DNA from: an uncultured Eubacteriales bacterium
Lineage (GTDB): Bacteria; Bacillota; Clostridia; Christensenellales; Aristaeellaceae
Direction: 5' to 3'
Assembly (NCBI GenBank): GCA_902764875.1
Contig: CACWXP010000004.1
Coordinates: 124,001-188,000 of the forward strand
Length of the DNA stretch: 64,000 nt
Shown: positions 17,887 to 26,147 of the stretch, one piece after another
How the letters are laid out: each line of letters starts with the position of its first letter
Position numbering within the stretch: position 1 is the stretch's first letter
Notes under the pieces: generated by a model
The model's database searches: none
The model's input: only the letters and a program-made list of their open reading frames with translations
What the model was told of the DNA's origin: nothing
Program-made: the position numbers and the translations under genes

Positions 17887-17937
17887 TGTTTAGCGCCTCT
17901 TTCCTTTCGCTTACGGGTATTATTTTACTCATTTTCA

Positions 17938-17966
17938 TTGATCGAGCAATGGAATGATGGTATAAT
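17938..17966 (+). promoter_or_regulatory. Promoter of the PucR-type regulator
   Basis: TTGATC (17938-17943) and TATAAT (17961-17966) are 17 bases apart, about 50 bases before the start codon. In the opposite direction the same region shows a TTGCTC ... TAAAAT pair that could drive kdgT, so the two promoters probably overlap. Confidence 0.6.
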
Positions 17967-18015
17967 TTAAATGATTTCATTTGTGCTTCGAGCACAGGAA
18001 AGGAGCTGACCGCGA

Positions 18016-19230
18016 ATGGAAGAACGACTGGCGCTGCAGGAGGCCGCATCGCTGCTTTCTGACTTCTTCGAAAAGGGCGATCTGAAGCAGCTCGCGTGGG
18101 ACGCGGGGATACTCATGGACTGCCCGCTGCTGGTGCTGGACGATACCTTTCACATATTGGCGTATTATAAGACGGACGGTTTTGCCGATCCGCTGTTTGA
18201 CAAGGCCGTTCAGCTGGGGCAGATCACCTACGAGGCCGGCGCGATCATCAGTAAAAGCCCGCTGCTTTCGGCCGGAAAGCCGGATTATATCAACCTGGAG
18301 GACAGCACGCACCGCCGGCGCTTCGCGCCGCTGATCAGCGCCGGCGTGCGGCATGGCTATCTCATCTGCGTGGATGTGGACGATCATTTGCAGACGGTTT
18401 CGGAAGACGTTTTCCGAACGGTGGAAACCGTACTGGCCAAGCAGCTGCTGATGGAAGCGGGGCAGCAGGAACGGCCCTTTGAAACCGCCGAGGAAATTCT
18501 GATGCATCTGCTGGACGGCGGTTTTTCTTCAGTGGCCTATTTCCGATTGCAGACCGCTGAAACGTATCTGGCCGATTTTCATCCTGAGGCGTTCGCACTG
18601 ATCGATCTGGCGGCGTATCATACATTATATATTGGGAAAAGCACGCTCAAGGACGAGCTGACCTATCGCTTTTACGCCTCGCATCCCTTCCTTTATAAGG
18701 GCGACGTGCTGCTGTTTCTGCACAAGGGCTACAATATTGCCGATTTTGACGCGCTGGCCGACGAATTTCATCTAAAAGTCGCCGTTTCCGATCCCATCGG
18801 CGACCTGTTCGATCTGCCCGCGCTCTACCGGCCCGTCCGGGAGGCGCTGGATCTGATGACGGAAACGTCCTTTCACAGCGGCAGCGTTTTTCATGTTGCG
18901 CAGCTCAAGCCGCTGCTGCTGCTGTCGAGTCTGCAGACCCGCAGCGATCTGGTTTCCGAAAGGATCCGCTTTCTTTCCGTCTGTGATCGGGAAAAGGGCA
19001 GCCAGTACTGTGAAACGCTGTATTATTACCTGTCCTCCGGCCGCTCCCTGAAGGAAACCTGCGCGGCGCTGTTTACGCACCGCAATACCATTCTCTATCG
19101 CATCCACAAAATGCAGGACGAATACGGCGTTCTGCTGGATGCTCCCTCCGCCCATCTGGAACTCTTGCTGGGTGTGTCGCTGGCGCTGTTCCGCACAAAG
19201 GGCGCGGATTTCTTCCTGACGCGGAAGTGA
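18016..19230 (+). CDS. PucR-type helix-turn-helix regulator
   Basis: This 404-residue protein has the C-terminal HTH of PucR/CdaR regulators (residues about 340-390: SLKETCAALFTHRNTILYRI). The N-terminal and central parts resemble a GAF-like sensor (LLVLDDTFHILAYYKTD). The central part also contains a stretch typical of the regulator's GGDEF-like middle domain (VAVSDPIGDLFDLPALYRPV). AAAGGAG precedes the ATG. It is divergent from kdgT-alsD-hdeD across 129 bases and is the natural regulator of that operon; the effector is unknown. Confidence 0.85.
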   Translation: MEERLALQEAASLLSDFFEKGDLKQLAWDAGILMDCPLLVLDDTFHILAYYKTDGFADPLFDKAVQLGQITYEAGAIISKSPLLSAGKPDYINLEDSTHRRRFAPLISAGVRHGYLICVDVDDHLQTVSEDVFRTVETVLAKQLLMEAGQQERPFETAEEILMHLLDGGFSSVAYFRLQTAETYLADFHPEAFALIDLAAYHTLYIGKSTLKDELTYRFYASHPFLYKGDVLLFLHKGYNIADFDALADEFHLKVAVSDPIGDLFDLPALYRPVREALDLMTETSFHSGSVFHVAQLKPLLLLSSLQTRSDLVSERIRFLSVCDREKGSQYCETLYYYLSSGRSLKETCAALFTHRNTILYRIHKMQDEYGVLLDAPSAHLELLLGVSLALFRTKGADFFLTRK

Positions 19231-19265
19231 ATTTGGGCCGCATTGTAAAAATCTGATTTTTCCTA

Positions 19266-19326
19266 TTGGCAAACGCGCGGCGATTGCTATAATGAAACTC
19301 GTTCTCATGATTTGAGACTGAGTTTC
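19266..19326 (+). promoter_or_regulatory. Promoter with Fur-family palindromic operator
   Basis: TTGGCA (19266) and TATAAT (19288-19293) are 16 bases apart. Directly downstream is a 33-bp imperfect palindrome centred at 19310, with outer arms GAAACTC (19294-19300) and GAGTTTC (19320-19326) and inner arms TCTCA (19303) and TGAGA (19313). Position and symmetry are those of a Fur/PerR/Zur-type box controlling the gene that starts at 19343, which is now truncated. Confidence 0.65.
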
Positions 19327-19342
19327 AAATGGAGTGATCCGA

Positions 19343-19441
19343 ATGACGGGCTATCAGACGCAGCAGCGCAGTCTGCTGATTTCCTTCTTTGAATCACATC
19401 CGGACGAAGCCTTTACGAACCGGATTTTTCATTCTGGCTAA
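19343..19441 (+). pseudogene. Truncated Fur-family regulator
   Basis: Only 32 codons remain. They begin MTGYQTQQRSLLISFFESHP, which matches the first helix of Fur-family repressors, and then run into a stop inside a palindromic element. The promoter, palindromic operator and GGAG ribosome site upstream are intact, so the loss was in the coding part. The rest of the gene is not found downstream. Confidence 0.7.
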
Positions 19442-19500
19442 CGGGAATGGAACGAGGCGTAGCAGCGCTACGCTGAGTGGAATGACCGGACGCCAGAATG
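19430..19500. repeat. Palindromic insertion-like element inside the fur remnant
   Basis: Outer arms CATTCTGGC (19430-19438) and GCCAGAATG (19492-19500) and inner arms GCGTAGC (19457-19463) and GCTACGC (19467-19473) share the same centre at 19465. Two direct GGAATG words lie between the stems. The truncation of the Fur gene coincides with the left outer arm, which suggests a small mobile or REP-like element or a recombination scar. Confidence 0.55.
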
Positions 19501-19743
19501 GAAAAGGCGCGAGTAGATGTGTCAGTTGAATTTGAGAATAATCATATTGCTTGGTATTGCGGCAATAACGAAAAAAGTGCCAAAGGCGTTTGACGGTCAA
19601 CATCCGCATAGTCTTTAGACCGTCTTGCTTGCGGAGATCCTTAGAAACCTTGAAATTAAAGAGGAAAGAGCCTTTTTCTGTTCTTTCCTCAAAATAGTTG
19701 CCTTTTGACGGCCTACCGCCCGATTCTGCCGGTGTTTTCCTGT
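19501..19743. other. Intergenic stretch downstream of DUF4317 gene
   Basis: No gene is supported. The minus-strand frame crossing 19394-19609 reads through the palindromic element and has no ribosome site. The only clear structure is the terminator at 19662-19690. Confidence 0.5.
19662..19690 (-). terminator. Terminator of the DUF4317 gene
   Basis: GAGGAAAGA (19662-19670) and TCTTTCCTC (19682-19690) form a 9-bp stem. On the minus strand it is followed by TTTAATTTC. It lies 54 bases beyond the stop of the DUF4317 gene. Confidence 0.6.
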
Positions 19744-20892
19744 TTACTTGGTTGCGAACACAGGCTGCCCGTTAACGGCAATATCGCCGTCAATCGGGAT
19801 CAGCAAATAGCTCCGGCCATCAATGACCCTTGTTTCAAGCAGATCAGCCTGTTTGGGGTCTACCTTGATGGAAACGCTGGGCATTTCCACTTTGAACTGT
19901 TTGGGAGTTACCACATTGACTGCTGGAAGAACCGTGCCTGTGCCAAAGGTCGCGTCAAAGCCCTTCTGGAAGGCTTCGACCCGGTCTTCTGACACACCGC
20001 CGTCAGTAAGCATCCTGGCCACATCTTGTTTGGAGAGCATCAGGGGCTCATCGTCCTTGCCCTGCTCTTCGATCAGACCAGAAACAACTTCGTGCATCTC
20101 CTGCACCACATCAAGAGAGCATTCAGTACCCAGACTCTGGGCAAGCAGCGCCTGGAAGTTTTCTGTCTGTTCCGCTGCCGGCATCTCCGCTTCAACATTG
20201 AAAGCGGCCTTCAGGAAATCCGCATGCGCATCATTACAATCCTTGCTGAAGAAAAGGATCGTGTTGACATCGGCAGCGCCGCCTTCATAAAGCGGGAAAA
20301 GGAATCCAAGCGCCGGAGCACTTGCCAGCCATTCCGGAGCACGTTCGTGGAAGATGCCATCTGTGGGAAGATATCTCAGCGCAGGCTTTTCCTGTTTTAC
20401 AGGGCAGATAGCGCAGAGGATGTAGCTGAAAGCCCGGTCAGAATTCTCGTAGTCGATCTCACCGTTCACATCACGCTTCCGGACATCCAGATCGTCATGC
20501 ATCAAAAGGATTAACCAGTTCTCGGCATTCTGAGCATCTTCGACAGACTGCATGTCAGGATGTTCTGCGCGGATTCCTGCGATCAGGCGTGTAAAAAGCG
20601 TTTCCAAAGCTTCCTTATTATTTAGCGCTGTGTCTCTGATGCGGATAAGGAGATCATCGCTTTCTGTTGGGAACGCGATGGGGGTCAGATTCTGTCCGAT
20701 CTGTCCGGAGAGGACCTTCTTAAAAATGGACATGTACTTTTCATTTTCCTGTTCGTACAATGATCCGACCGGGAGTTCGAAGCTCGTGATCGGATTCCCG
20801 ATATAGTCAACATAGCAGCCGCAGATCAGCGATGGATTGCGTTTGTCAGGGTTAAGCCGTCTTTTAATCTCTGCCAGGTCTCTTTGATTCAT
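19744..20892 (-). CDS. DUF4317 domain protein
   Basis: This 382-residue cytoplasmic protein has the DUF4317 opening (MNQRDLAEIKRRLNPDKRN, then ICGCYVDYIGN) and the long family body with ESDDLLIRIRDTALNN and WLILLMHDDLDV. It ends in a short SH3-like or beta segment (YLLIPIDGDIAVNG). The family is widespread in Clostridia and of unknown function. I chose ATG 20892, preceded by AAAGGAC; the frame runs on another 77 codons without support. It stands alone between the Fur remnant and an intergenic repeat region. Confidence 0.9.
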   Translation of the reverse strand: MNQRDLAEIKRRLNPDKRNPSLICGCYVDYIGNPITSFELPVGSLYEQENEKYMSIFKKVLSGQIGQNLTPIAFPTESDDLLIRIRDTALNNKEALETLFTRLIAGIRAEHPDMQSVEDAQNAENWLILLMHDDLDVRKRDVNGEIDYENSDRAFSYILCAICPVKQEKPALRYLPTDGIFHERAPEWLASAPALGFLFPLYEGGAADVNTILFFSKDCNDAHADFLKAAFNVEAEMPAAEQTENFQALLAQSLGTECSLDVVQEMHEVVSGLIEEQGKDDEPLMLSKQDVARMLTDGGVSEDRVEAFQKGFDATFGTGTVLPAVNVVTPKQFKVEMPSVSIKVDPKQADLLETRVIDGRSYLLIPIDGDIAVNGQPVFATK

Positions 20893-21336
20893 GCTTTTCA
20901 GATTGTCCTTTCTTATTACATGTTTCTTGTCTGCATTTCGATCCCGCCTGTTCTGGATGCTCCCGGAAATTCTGCTGGGCGATTGCAGCACGAAGCATAT
21001 TCTATCATCTTGTGCCCAAGGTTGCAACGAGAACACAAAATGCTGTATGATCAATTTGATCTGGACTTCATTTTTCGGGTTATGGATATTTTGGAATCTA
21101 GGTATATTTGACACGTTATCCATGCCATTTTGACCGCATATTCAACAAACATAGCCATTCAATTTCCATCGGGTAGTCAACGATCGCTTTTCTTGAACAT
21201 CGGTATTGGCACGCCGGGATGCTAGAGGATTTTTAATCATTCCGCCTTGATTAGAACCGCTTAGAAATCTGTTCTAATTTTCGGTTAGAATTTTCTGCAA
21301 AATATTAGAAATTGGCTAATCGTAGAAAAATGAAGC
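20893..21336. other. Intergenic stretch with ATTAGAA motifs
   Basis: No gene is supported. The part next to the DUF4317 gene should hold its promoter. From 21230 to 21320 there is a cluster of ATTAGAA/TTCTAAT words (about 21240, 21262, 21272, 21281, 21303) like those beside the tRNA-Arg relics at 15.1 and 39.1 kb. The ion-channel fragment begins straight after this cluster. Confidence 0.55.
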
Positions 21337-21516
21337 AAGTTTACAGACGCCCTGTGGTACTGCTTTGCCATTGTGACCACGATCGGATTCGGCGACCTGA
21401 CTGCTGTTACGGACTTCGGACGGATCCTGTCTGTCATCCTCGGCGCATACGGTATTGTCGTCGTTGCCCTGATCACTTCGATCATCGTCAACTTCTACGG
21501 GGAAAAAGAAGCAGGT
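21337..21516 (+). pseudogene. Potassium-channel pore fragment
   Basis: The frame encodes the end of a pore helix, the selectivity filter (WYCFAIVTTIGFGDLTAVT) and the following inner helix (ILSVILGAYGIVVVALITSI), i.e. the core of a two-TM potassium channel. The first membrane helix and any start codon are missing: a TGA lies three codons before the fragment. The frame then runs into the terminator hairpin. It is a decayed gene. Confidence 0.75.
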
Positions 21517-21543
21517 GTCCGCAGCTTTTTCTGCGGGCACCTG
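21500..21543 (-). terminator. Terminator of the flavoprotein reductase
   Basis: CAGGTGTCCGCAG (21512-21524) and CTGCGGGCACCTG (21531-21543) form a 13-bp stem with one G-T pair. On the minus strand a T-rich tail (CTTCTTTTTCCCC) follows. It lies 30 bases past the end of the reductase. Confidence 0.75.
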
Positions 21544-21573
21544 CTTATATCGGGAAACTGCCGGCGGAATGTT

Positions 21574-23451
21574 TTATTCCACTGAATCCGCGGCCTTCTG
21601 ACCGGCGATCCGGCCAAAGACCACAAAGTCCGCTACGGCGTTTCCGCCCAGACGGTTTCCGCCGTGGACACCGCCGGTGACTTCACCGGCAGCGAAAAGG
21701 CCGGGAATGATCTGTCCGTCCGTGTTCAGCACATGGGTCTGAGCATCGATCTTCAGACCGCCCATGGTGTGGTGAATGCCAGCAGTGACTTTGACTGCAT
21801 AGAAGGGAGCAGTATCCAGCGGAGACGCGAAGCTGGTCCGTCCGAAATCGGGATCATTTTTATCCGCGACATAACCGTTCCATTTTTCCATGGTTGCCGC
21901 AAAAGCGTCAGCGGGGATTCCCAGTTCGCCTGCCAGGGCTTCATAGCTGTCGCCCTGGAGCATCAGTCCGCGGGAGATATATCCCTAGATCACGGAGGAA
22001 GCATCCACCATCTTCTGATCCACAACCAGCCAGCTGAAGGAACCGGGCTGAGCGATCTCAGCGGCGGAAACGACATCCCGGGTACCTACTTCGTCAATAA
22101 AGCGCTCACCGTTGGCATTGATCAGGACCGCTCCATCGCCGCGGAGACCTTCTGTGATCAGGGAAGCTGTGTCAGCCTGCACGGTGGGATGAATCTGAAT
22201 CTGATCCATGTCCACGGTCGCGGCACCGATTTCGGTTGCCATCAGGATGCCCTGCCCCTGAATACCGGCGGCATTGGTGGTCATAAAGCCAGCCAGTTCA
22301 GGCTTGTACTGCACGACCATGTCCAGATTCGCGCCGAAACCGCCGGTGGCGAGAATCACGGCTTTTGCGTTTACGGTTATTTTGTTTCCGGCTTTGCCCT
22401 GCGCTTCCACGCCGCAAACCGCGCCGCTTTCATCGGTCAGCAGTCTGGTCGCGGTAACATCTGTCAGCAGCGCCAGGTTATCCCGGCTCTGGCAGGCCTG
22501 CTCCAGCAGCGGAACGGTATAAGCACCGACAGAAACCACCTTGCCGTCTTCATTTACCGGGCGGTGAATCCGTTTGACGGAAGCGCCTCCGAAGGCAGCA
22601 ACATTGTTCAGATGGATACCGATGGAATCCAGGTAATCGATTGCTGCGGCACTGTTGTTTACAAGGGTATTCACCAGCTCCGGATCATTCAGTCCCTTGC
22701 CGCCGATCAGGGTATCCAGCGCAAAGAGCTCCGGAGAGTCGAAGTATTCCTGCGGATCTGCCTGCCAGGCTTCCCACTGCGTTTTAACTGTTGCGGCCAG
22801 AGCAGTGATCGCTTCATTGTCCGCATAGCCTTCGGCAGCTTTCAGGGTCTTTTCGATGCCTGCGGATTCACCGAATTCGTTTGCGTCCTGATACTCGGTC
22901 TTGGCAGCGTTCATGCCACCGGTGGATTTCACAGAGTTTCCGCCCACCGCCGGCTGGCTTTCCAGCACGAGTACGCTCCTGCCCGCGTCAGAGGCAGTTA
23001 GCGCAGCCGTCATTCCTGCGCCGCCCGCACCGATGATCGCAATATCCGTATCGATCACCAGATCCACGCTTTCCTCTTCACCCATCTCCCGCATGTAATC
23101 ATCCGGATTGACGCCGGCATTGGACAGCGCTTCCCGCATGGCGGCAATGACAGCCGCACGCGTTACGCCGGCGAAGGTCGCGCCGGAATAGGTATCCACA
23201 ATGCCGTTGTATTCAAGGAACGCATTGGGCCATTCGTCGATAATCTTTTTGCCGATTCCTTCTGTTTCACTATCCCCGGTAATTTCCACGGACCTGATAT
23301 CCGCACCTTCCAGGGTTACGGTAACGGTGATATCGCCGCCGTATCCCTGTACGGTGGCAGTTCCGGTTGTTGCCGTGGCAGTTTCGGCAACGGCTGAAAC
23401 ACAGAACAGCATCATTGCCAGAGCAAGAACAACAGCAAGCAGCTTTTTCAA
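21574..23451 (-). pseudogene. FMN/FAD flavoprotein reductase, interrupted by an in-frame TAG
   Basis: One frame of 626 codons encodes an exported flavoprotein. It has a signal peptide (to about residue 23), an FMN-binding domain with the flavinylation motif VDTYSGAT, then a FAD-binding fumarate-reductase-type domain (DIAIIGAGGAGMTAAL, ATGGFGAN, TEGLRGDGAVLIN) and a C-terminal GGVHGGNRLGGNAVADFV. The frame is broken by TAG at 21985-21987, after MVDASSVI, where relatives usually continue without a break; CAG (Gln) to TAG is the simplest change. Such enzymes accept electrons for fumarate, urocanate or similar acceptors outside the membrane. It starts with TTG 23451 behind AAGGAGGG. If not read through, a 488-residue product lacking its C-terminus results. 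Confidence 0.8.
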
Positions 23452-23546
23452 GAATAATCCCTCCTTAAAGTTAAAATGTAGTAAATAAATTCAGATTTGC
23501 TCTCCTGGTTTCCGTCAACTTTTATATGGACCATATTTCCTGAATA

Positions 23547-24968
23547 TTATCGGAGCGGCGCGATCGCATCCAGAATGGTTTTTTCCAGCGCTTCTCTGCC
23601 ATAGCTGTCCACAGCAGCTTTGTTCTTTTCTCCGTGGGTCAGGTTTCCGGCGCCACCGATGCAGCCGTTAACGCAGGCCATACCCTCAATGAAATTGGCG
23701 TCCAGCGCATTTTTGCTCTTTTTCAGCAGGGCCATTCGGCATTCCTCGATCCCGTCGCAGGCACAGGCCTTCAGCTCAAAATCATCCAGGTGCTGTTCTT
23801 TCAGTCCTTCGGCCACAGCATCGGACAGGCCCCCGCTGCGGGCAAAGATGCGGCTAAAATAACTGGCATTGTCCAGTACATCTTCCGGAAGGGATGTGAT
23901 GTCGATATCCCGGCTGTCCAGGAGCGCCTGCAGCTCTTCAAAGGTGATGGCGGCATCCACATAGGGCTTCACATCTTCCAGCTGAACTTCAGCCTTTTTC
24001 GCGGTGCAGGGCCCGATAAAAACGATTTTGACGTTTTCTTCATGTTCCTTGATGTATCTCGCAATCGTGGCCATGGGTGACAGATTATGCGAAATATAAG
24101 GCACAAGCGCCGGGAAAGCGGTTTTGACATAACGTACGAACGCCGGGCAGCAGGAGGATGTCAGGAATCCCTTTTCAGTCAGTTCCTTTGATTCTGCCTG
24201 GGCTACCATATCCGCGCCAAGGGCGGCCTCCACCACAGTGTAAAAGCCCAACTGCTTGATACCGGTAATCACCTGGCCCAGTTTGGCATAATTGAGCTGG
24301 CTGCCGATGGCAGGCGCAACCAGGGCATAGACCTTATAACGGGTATTCCCTTGGCTTTTTTTCAGCATATCGATTACATTGATGATAAAGGATCGGTCTG
24401 AGATCGCTCCGAAGGGGCATTGATAGACGCAGGCGCCGCATTGGATGCACTTTTCATCATCGATACAGGCGGCATTCTCCTCATTGATAGAAATAGCTTT
24501 GATTTTACAGGCGTTCTGGCAGGGGCGTTTCCGATTCACAATAGCGCTGTAAGGGCACACCTTGGCGCACTGGCCGCATTCCACACATTTTGTTTTGTCG
24601 ATATGCGCCTCATGTTTATAGTCAAAGGAAATCGCACCGCGTTTGCAAACGTCCTCACACCGGTGAGCCAGGCAGCCCCGGCAGGAATCGGTGACCTGGT
24701 AGCCTATGGCGGGGCAGTCATCACAGGCAATATCAATTACCTGAATAATGTTTCCGCTGTTTCCACCGCCCATCGCCAGTTTGACGCGTTCGGCCAGAAT
24801 GGCCCTTTCCTTGTAAACGCAGCAACGCATAGTGGGGACTTTGCCGGGTACAATCGCTTTGGGAATGTCCAGCACGTTTTCCAGCAGGGTATCATTCCAG
24901 GCCTGCCGGGCTACCTCCCGGAGCACCTTGTATTTCAGATGCTGTACCTTGGTATCAAACTTCCGCAT
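23547..24968 (-). CDS. Monomeric [FeFe] hydrogenase (group B-like)
   Basis: This 473-residue protein has an N-terminal region with several cysteine clusters for 4Fe-4S centres (CVECGQCAKVCP at about 127-138, CIQCGACVYQCP at about 174-185). The H-cluster domain follows, with the three signature loops TSSCCPAF, GPCTAKKAE and MACVNGCIGGAG. These differ from the classical TSCCPxW/MPCxxKxxE/MACPGGCxxGGGQ, as in group B enzymes. It should reduce protons or oxidise hydrogen with ferredoxin. AAGGAG precedes the ATG. It lies downstream of the sensory hydrogenase and phosphatase genes in the same run. Confidence 0.9.
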   Translation of the reverse strand: MRKFDTKVQHLKYKVLREVARQAWNDTLLENVLDIPKAIVPGKVPTMRCCVYKERAILAERVKLAMGGGNSGNIIQVIDIACDDCPAIGYQVTDSCRGCLAHRCEDVCKRGAISFDYKHEAHIDKTKCVECGQCAKVCPYSAIVNRKRPCQNACKIKAISINEENAACIDDEKCIQCGACVYQCPFGAISDRSFIINVIDMLKKSQGNTRYKVYALVAPAIGSQLNYAKLGQVITGIKQLGFYTVVEAALGADMVAQAESKELTEKGFLTSSCCPAFVRYVKTAFPALVPYISHNLSPMATIARYIKEHEENVKIVFIGPCTAKKAEVQLEDVKPYVDAAITFEELQALLDSRDIDITSLPEDVLDNASYFSRIFARSGGLSDAVAEGLKEQHLDDFELKACACDGIEECRMALLKKSKNALDANFIEGMACVNGCIGGAGNLTHGEKNKAAVDSYGREALEKTILDAIAPLR

Positions 24969-24977
24969 AATGACTCC

Positions 24978-26147
24978 TTAAAAATAACTGACTTTGATGC
25001 GTTTCCCCATCTTTTTCAAAGCTTCCGACAATTCCTGCACCAGGTTCATCTTGATATTGAAATTGATGGGAAGGTCTGGATTCTGGTGCGCTGGATTGAT
25101 GGCTTTGCCAACATAGAAATTGATATCAGTGGCTTCCTCAAACAACAGGCGGCTGATCAGGGATGCGCCGTCCTTCCCGAAACTCCAGTCCTCATAGTGT
25201 TTGTTTTCACCGATATAGTCCTTGGCATATTCGACGACCCGGTTGACGGTAATTACGCCCTCGGTCACCAGATCGACCCCTTCCAGATAGGCAATAGGCG
25301 GGATGTCTCCGGTGAAATCCAGCGAAGCGCGCAGCGGTTTATTAAGCCATTTTGCCGCGATGGAGGAAGTGGTGCCGCCGCATATAATATGCTTGCCTTC
25401 CTTGGCAAAGAACAGGCTCATCATCCGGTCGCCGTCGTCCCGGTTGCTGGGCGGGCCGAAAAGCATATTCATGGGTACACGCCTGCGGACGCGCACCACG
25501 CAGGAGGTAGCGTCGTCACCGGGCTCCCCGCCGTAAAGCTTGTTGCACTCATCCACCAGCAGGGTGGACAGGTTCTTGGCCGTGTATCCGCACAGGCTCA
25601 TGGCTTCCATAAACTTGATGATATCTTCCCGTTTCCAGCCGAAGTTATAAGCCATGCCAATGCCGGCATGCGGACAGCCGTCGCTCATGGCAATAAACAC
25701 GTCGTCCTCCTGAAGCCGGATCAGTGAGCGGAAGATCTGCTTTCCGCCGATGGTGGTCTCAGTACGCGGGTATTCCCAGTTTTCACCGTTGCGCAGCACA
25801 ATCACCTGTGGATTGTCGTATTGGATCAGCTCCGCGGTCTGGTTGCGGATCAGGCGGATGATGGTGAAGGTGGAATAAGCCACGCCGCGTACAGAACACA
25901 CCGGCAGCGTGGCGGCGATGGTTTCCACGCATTCCTCAATGGACAGCCCGGCGGCCAGCATGGTGGAAATGATTTTACTGGTCAGGGTGGACAGGATACT
26001 GGCTTTCACACCGCTGCCCAGCCCGTCCGCCAGCACGATGACTGTGGAGCCGTCCTCCTGCTCCACGACCTCCACATGGTCTCCGCAAAGCTGTTCGCCT
26101 GCGTGATTGATGCTTTTATAGCCGATATCGCAAGTCAGATCATTCAT
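24978..26147 (-). CDS. SpoIIE-type PP2C protein phosphatase
   Basis: The 389-residue protein has the PP2C/SpoIIE fold in its first 230 residues: CGDHVEVVE, the metal-binding VLADGLGSGVKAS, MSDGCPHAGIG and the closing PGDDATSCVVRVR. A C-terminal domain of about 150 residues (MMSLFFAKEGKHIICGGTTS onward) is typical of the clostridial hydrogenase-linked phosphatases. It overlaps the sensory hydrogenase gene by eight bases, so the two are coupled. The inferred role is to dephosphorylate a partner in response to the hydrogenase/PAS signal; no cognate kinase or antagonist is visible here. Confidence 0.9.
   Translation of the reverse strand: MNDLTCDIGYKSINHAGEQLCGDHVEVVEQEDGSTVIVLADGLGSGVKASILSTLTSKIISTMLAAGLSIEECVETIAATLPVCSVRGVAYSTFTIIRLIRNQTAELIQYDNPQVIVLRNGENWEYPRTETTIGGKQIFRSLIRLQEDDVFIAMSDGCPHAGIGMAYNFGWKREDIIKFMEAMSLCGYTAKNLSTLLVDECNKLYGGEPGDDATSCVVRVRRRVPMNMLFGPPSNRDDGDRMMSLFFAKEGKHIICGGTTSSIAAKWLNKPLRASLDFTGDIPPIAYLEGVDLVTEGVITVNRVVEYAKDYIGENKHYEDWSFGKDGASLISRLLFEEATDINFYVGKAINPAHQNPDLPINFNIKMNLVQELSEALKKMGKRIKVSYF

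Noticed and set aside
19394..19609. 71-codon minus-strand frame
   Set aside because: It lies across the palindromic element and the fur stub and has no ribosome site.
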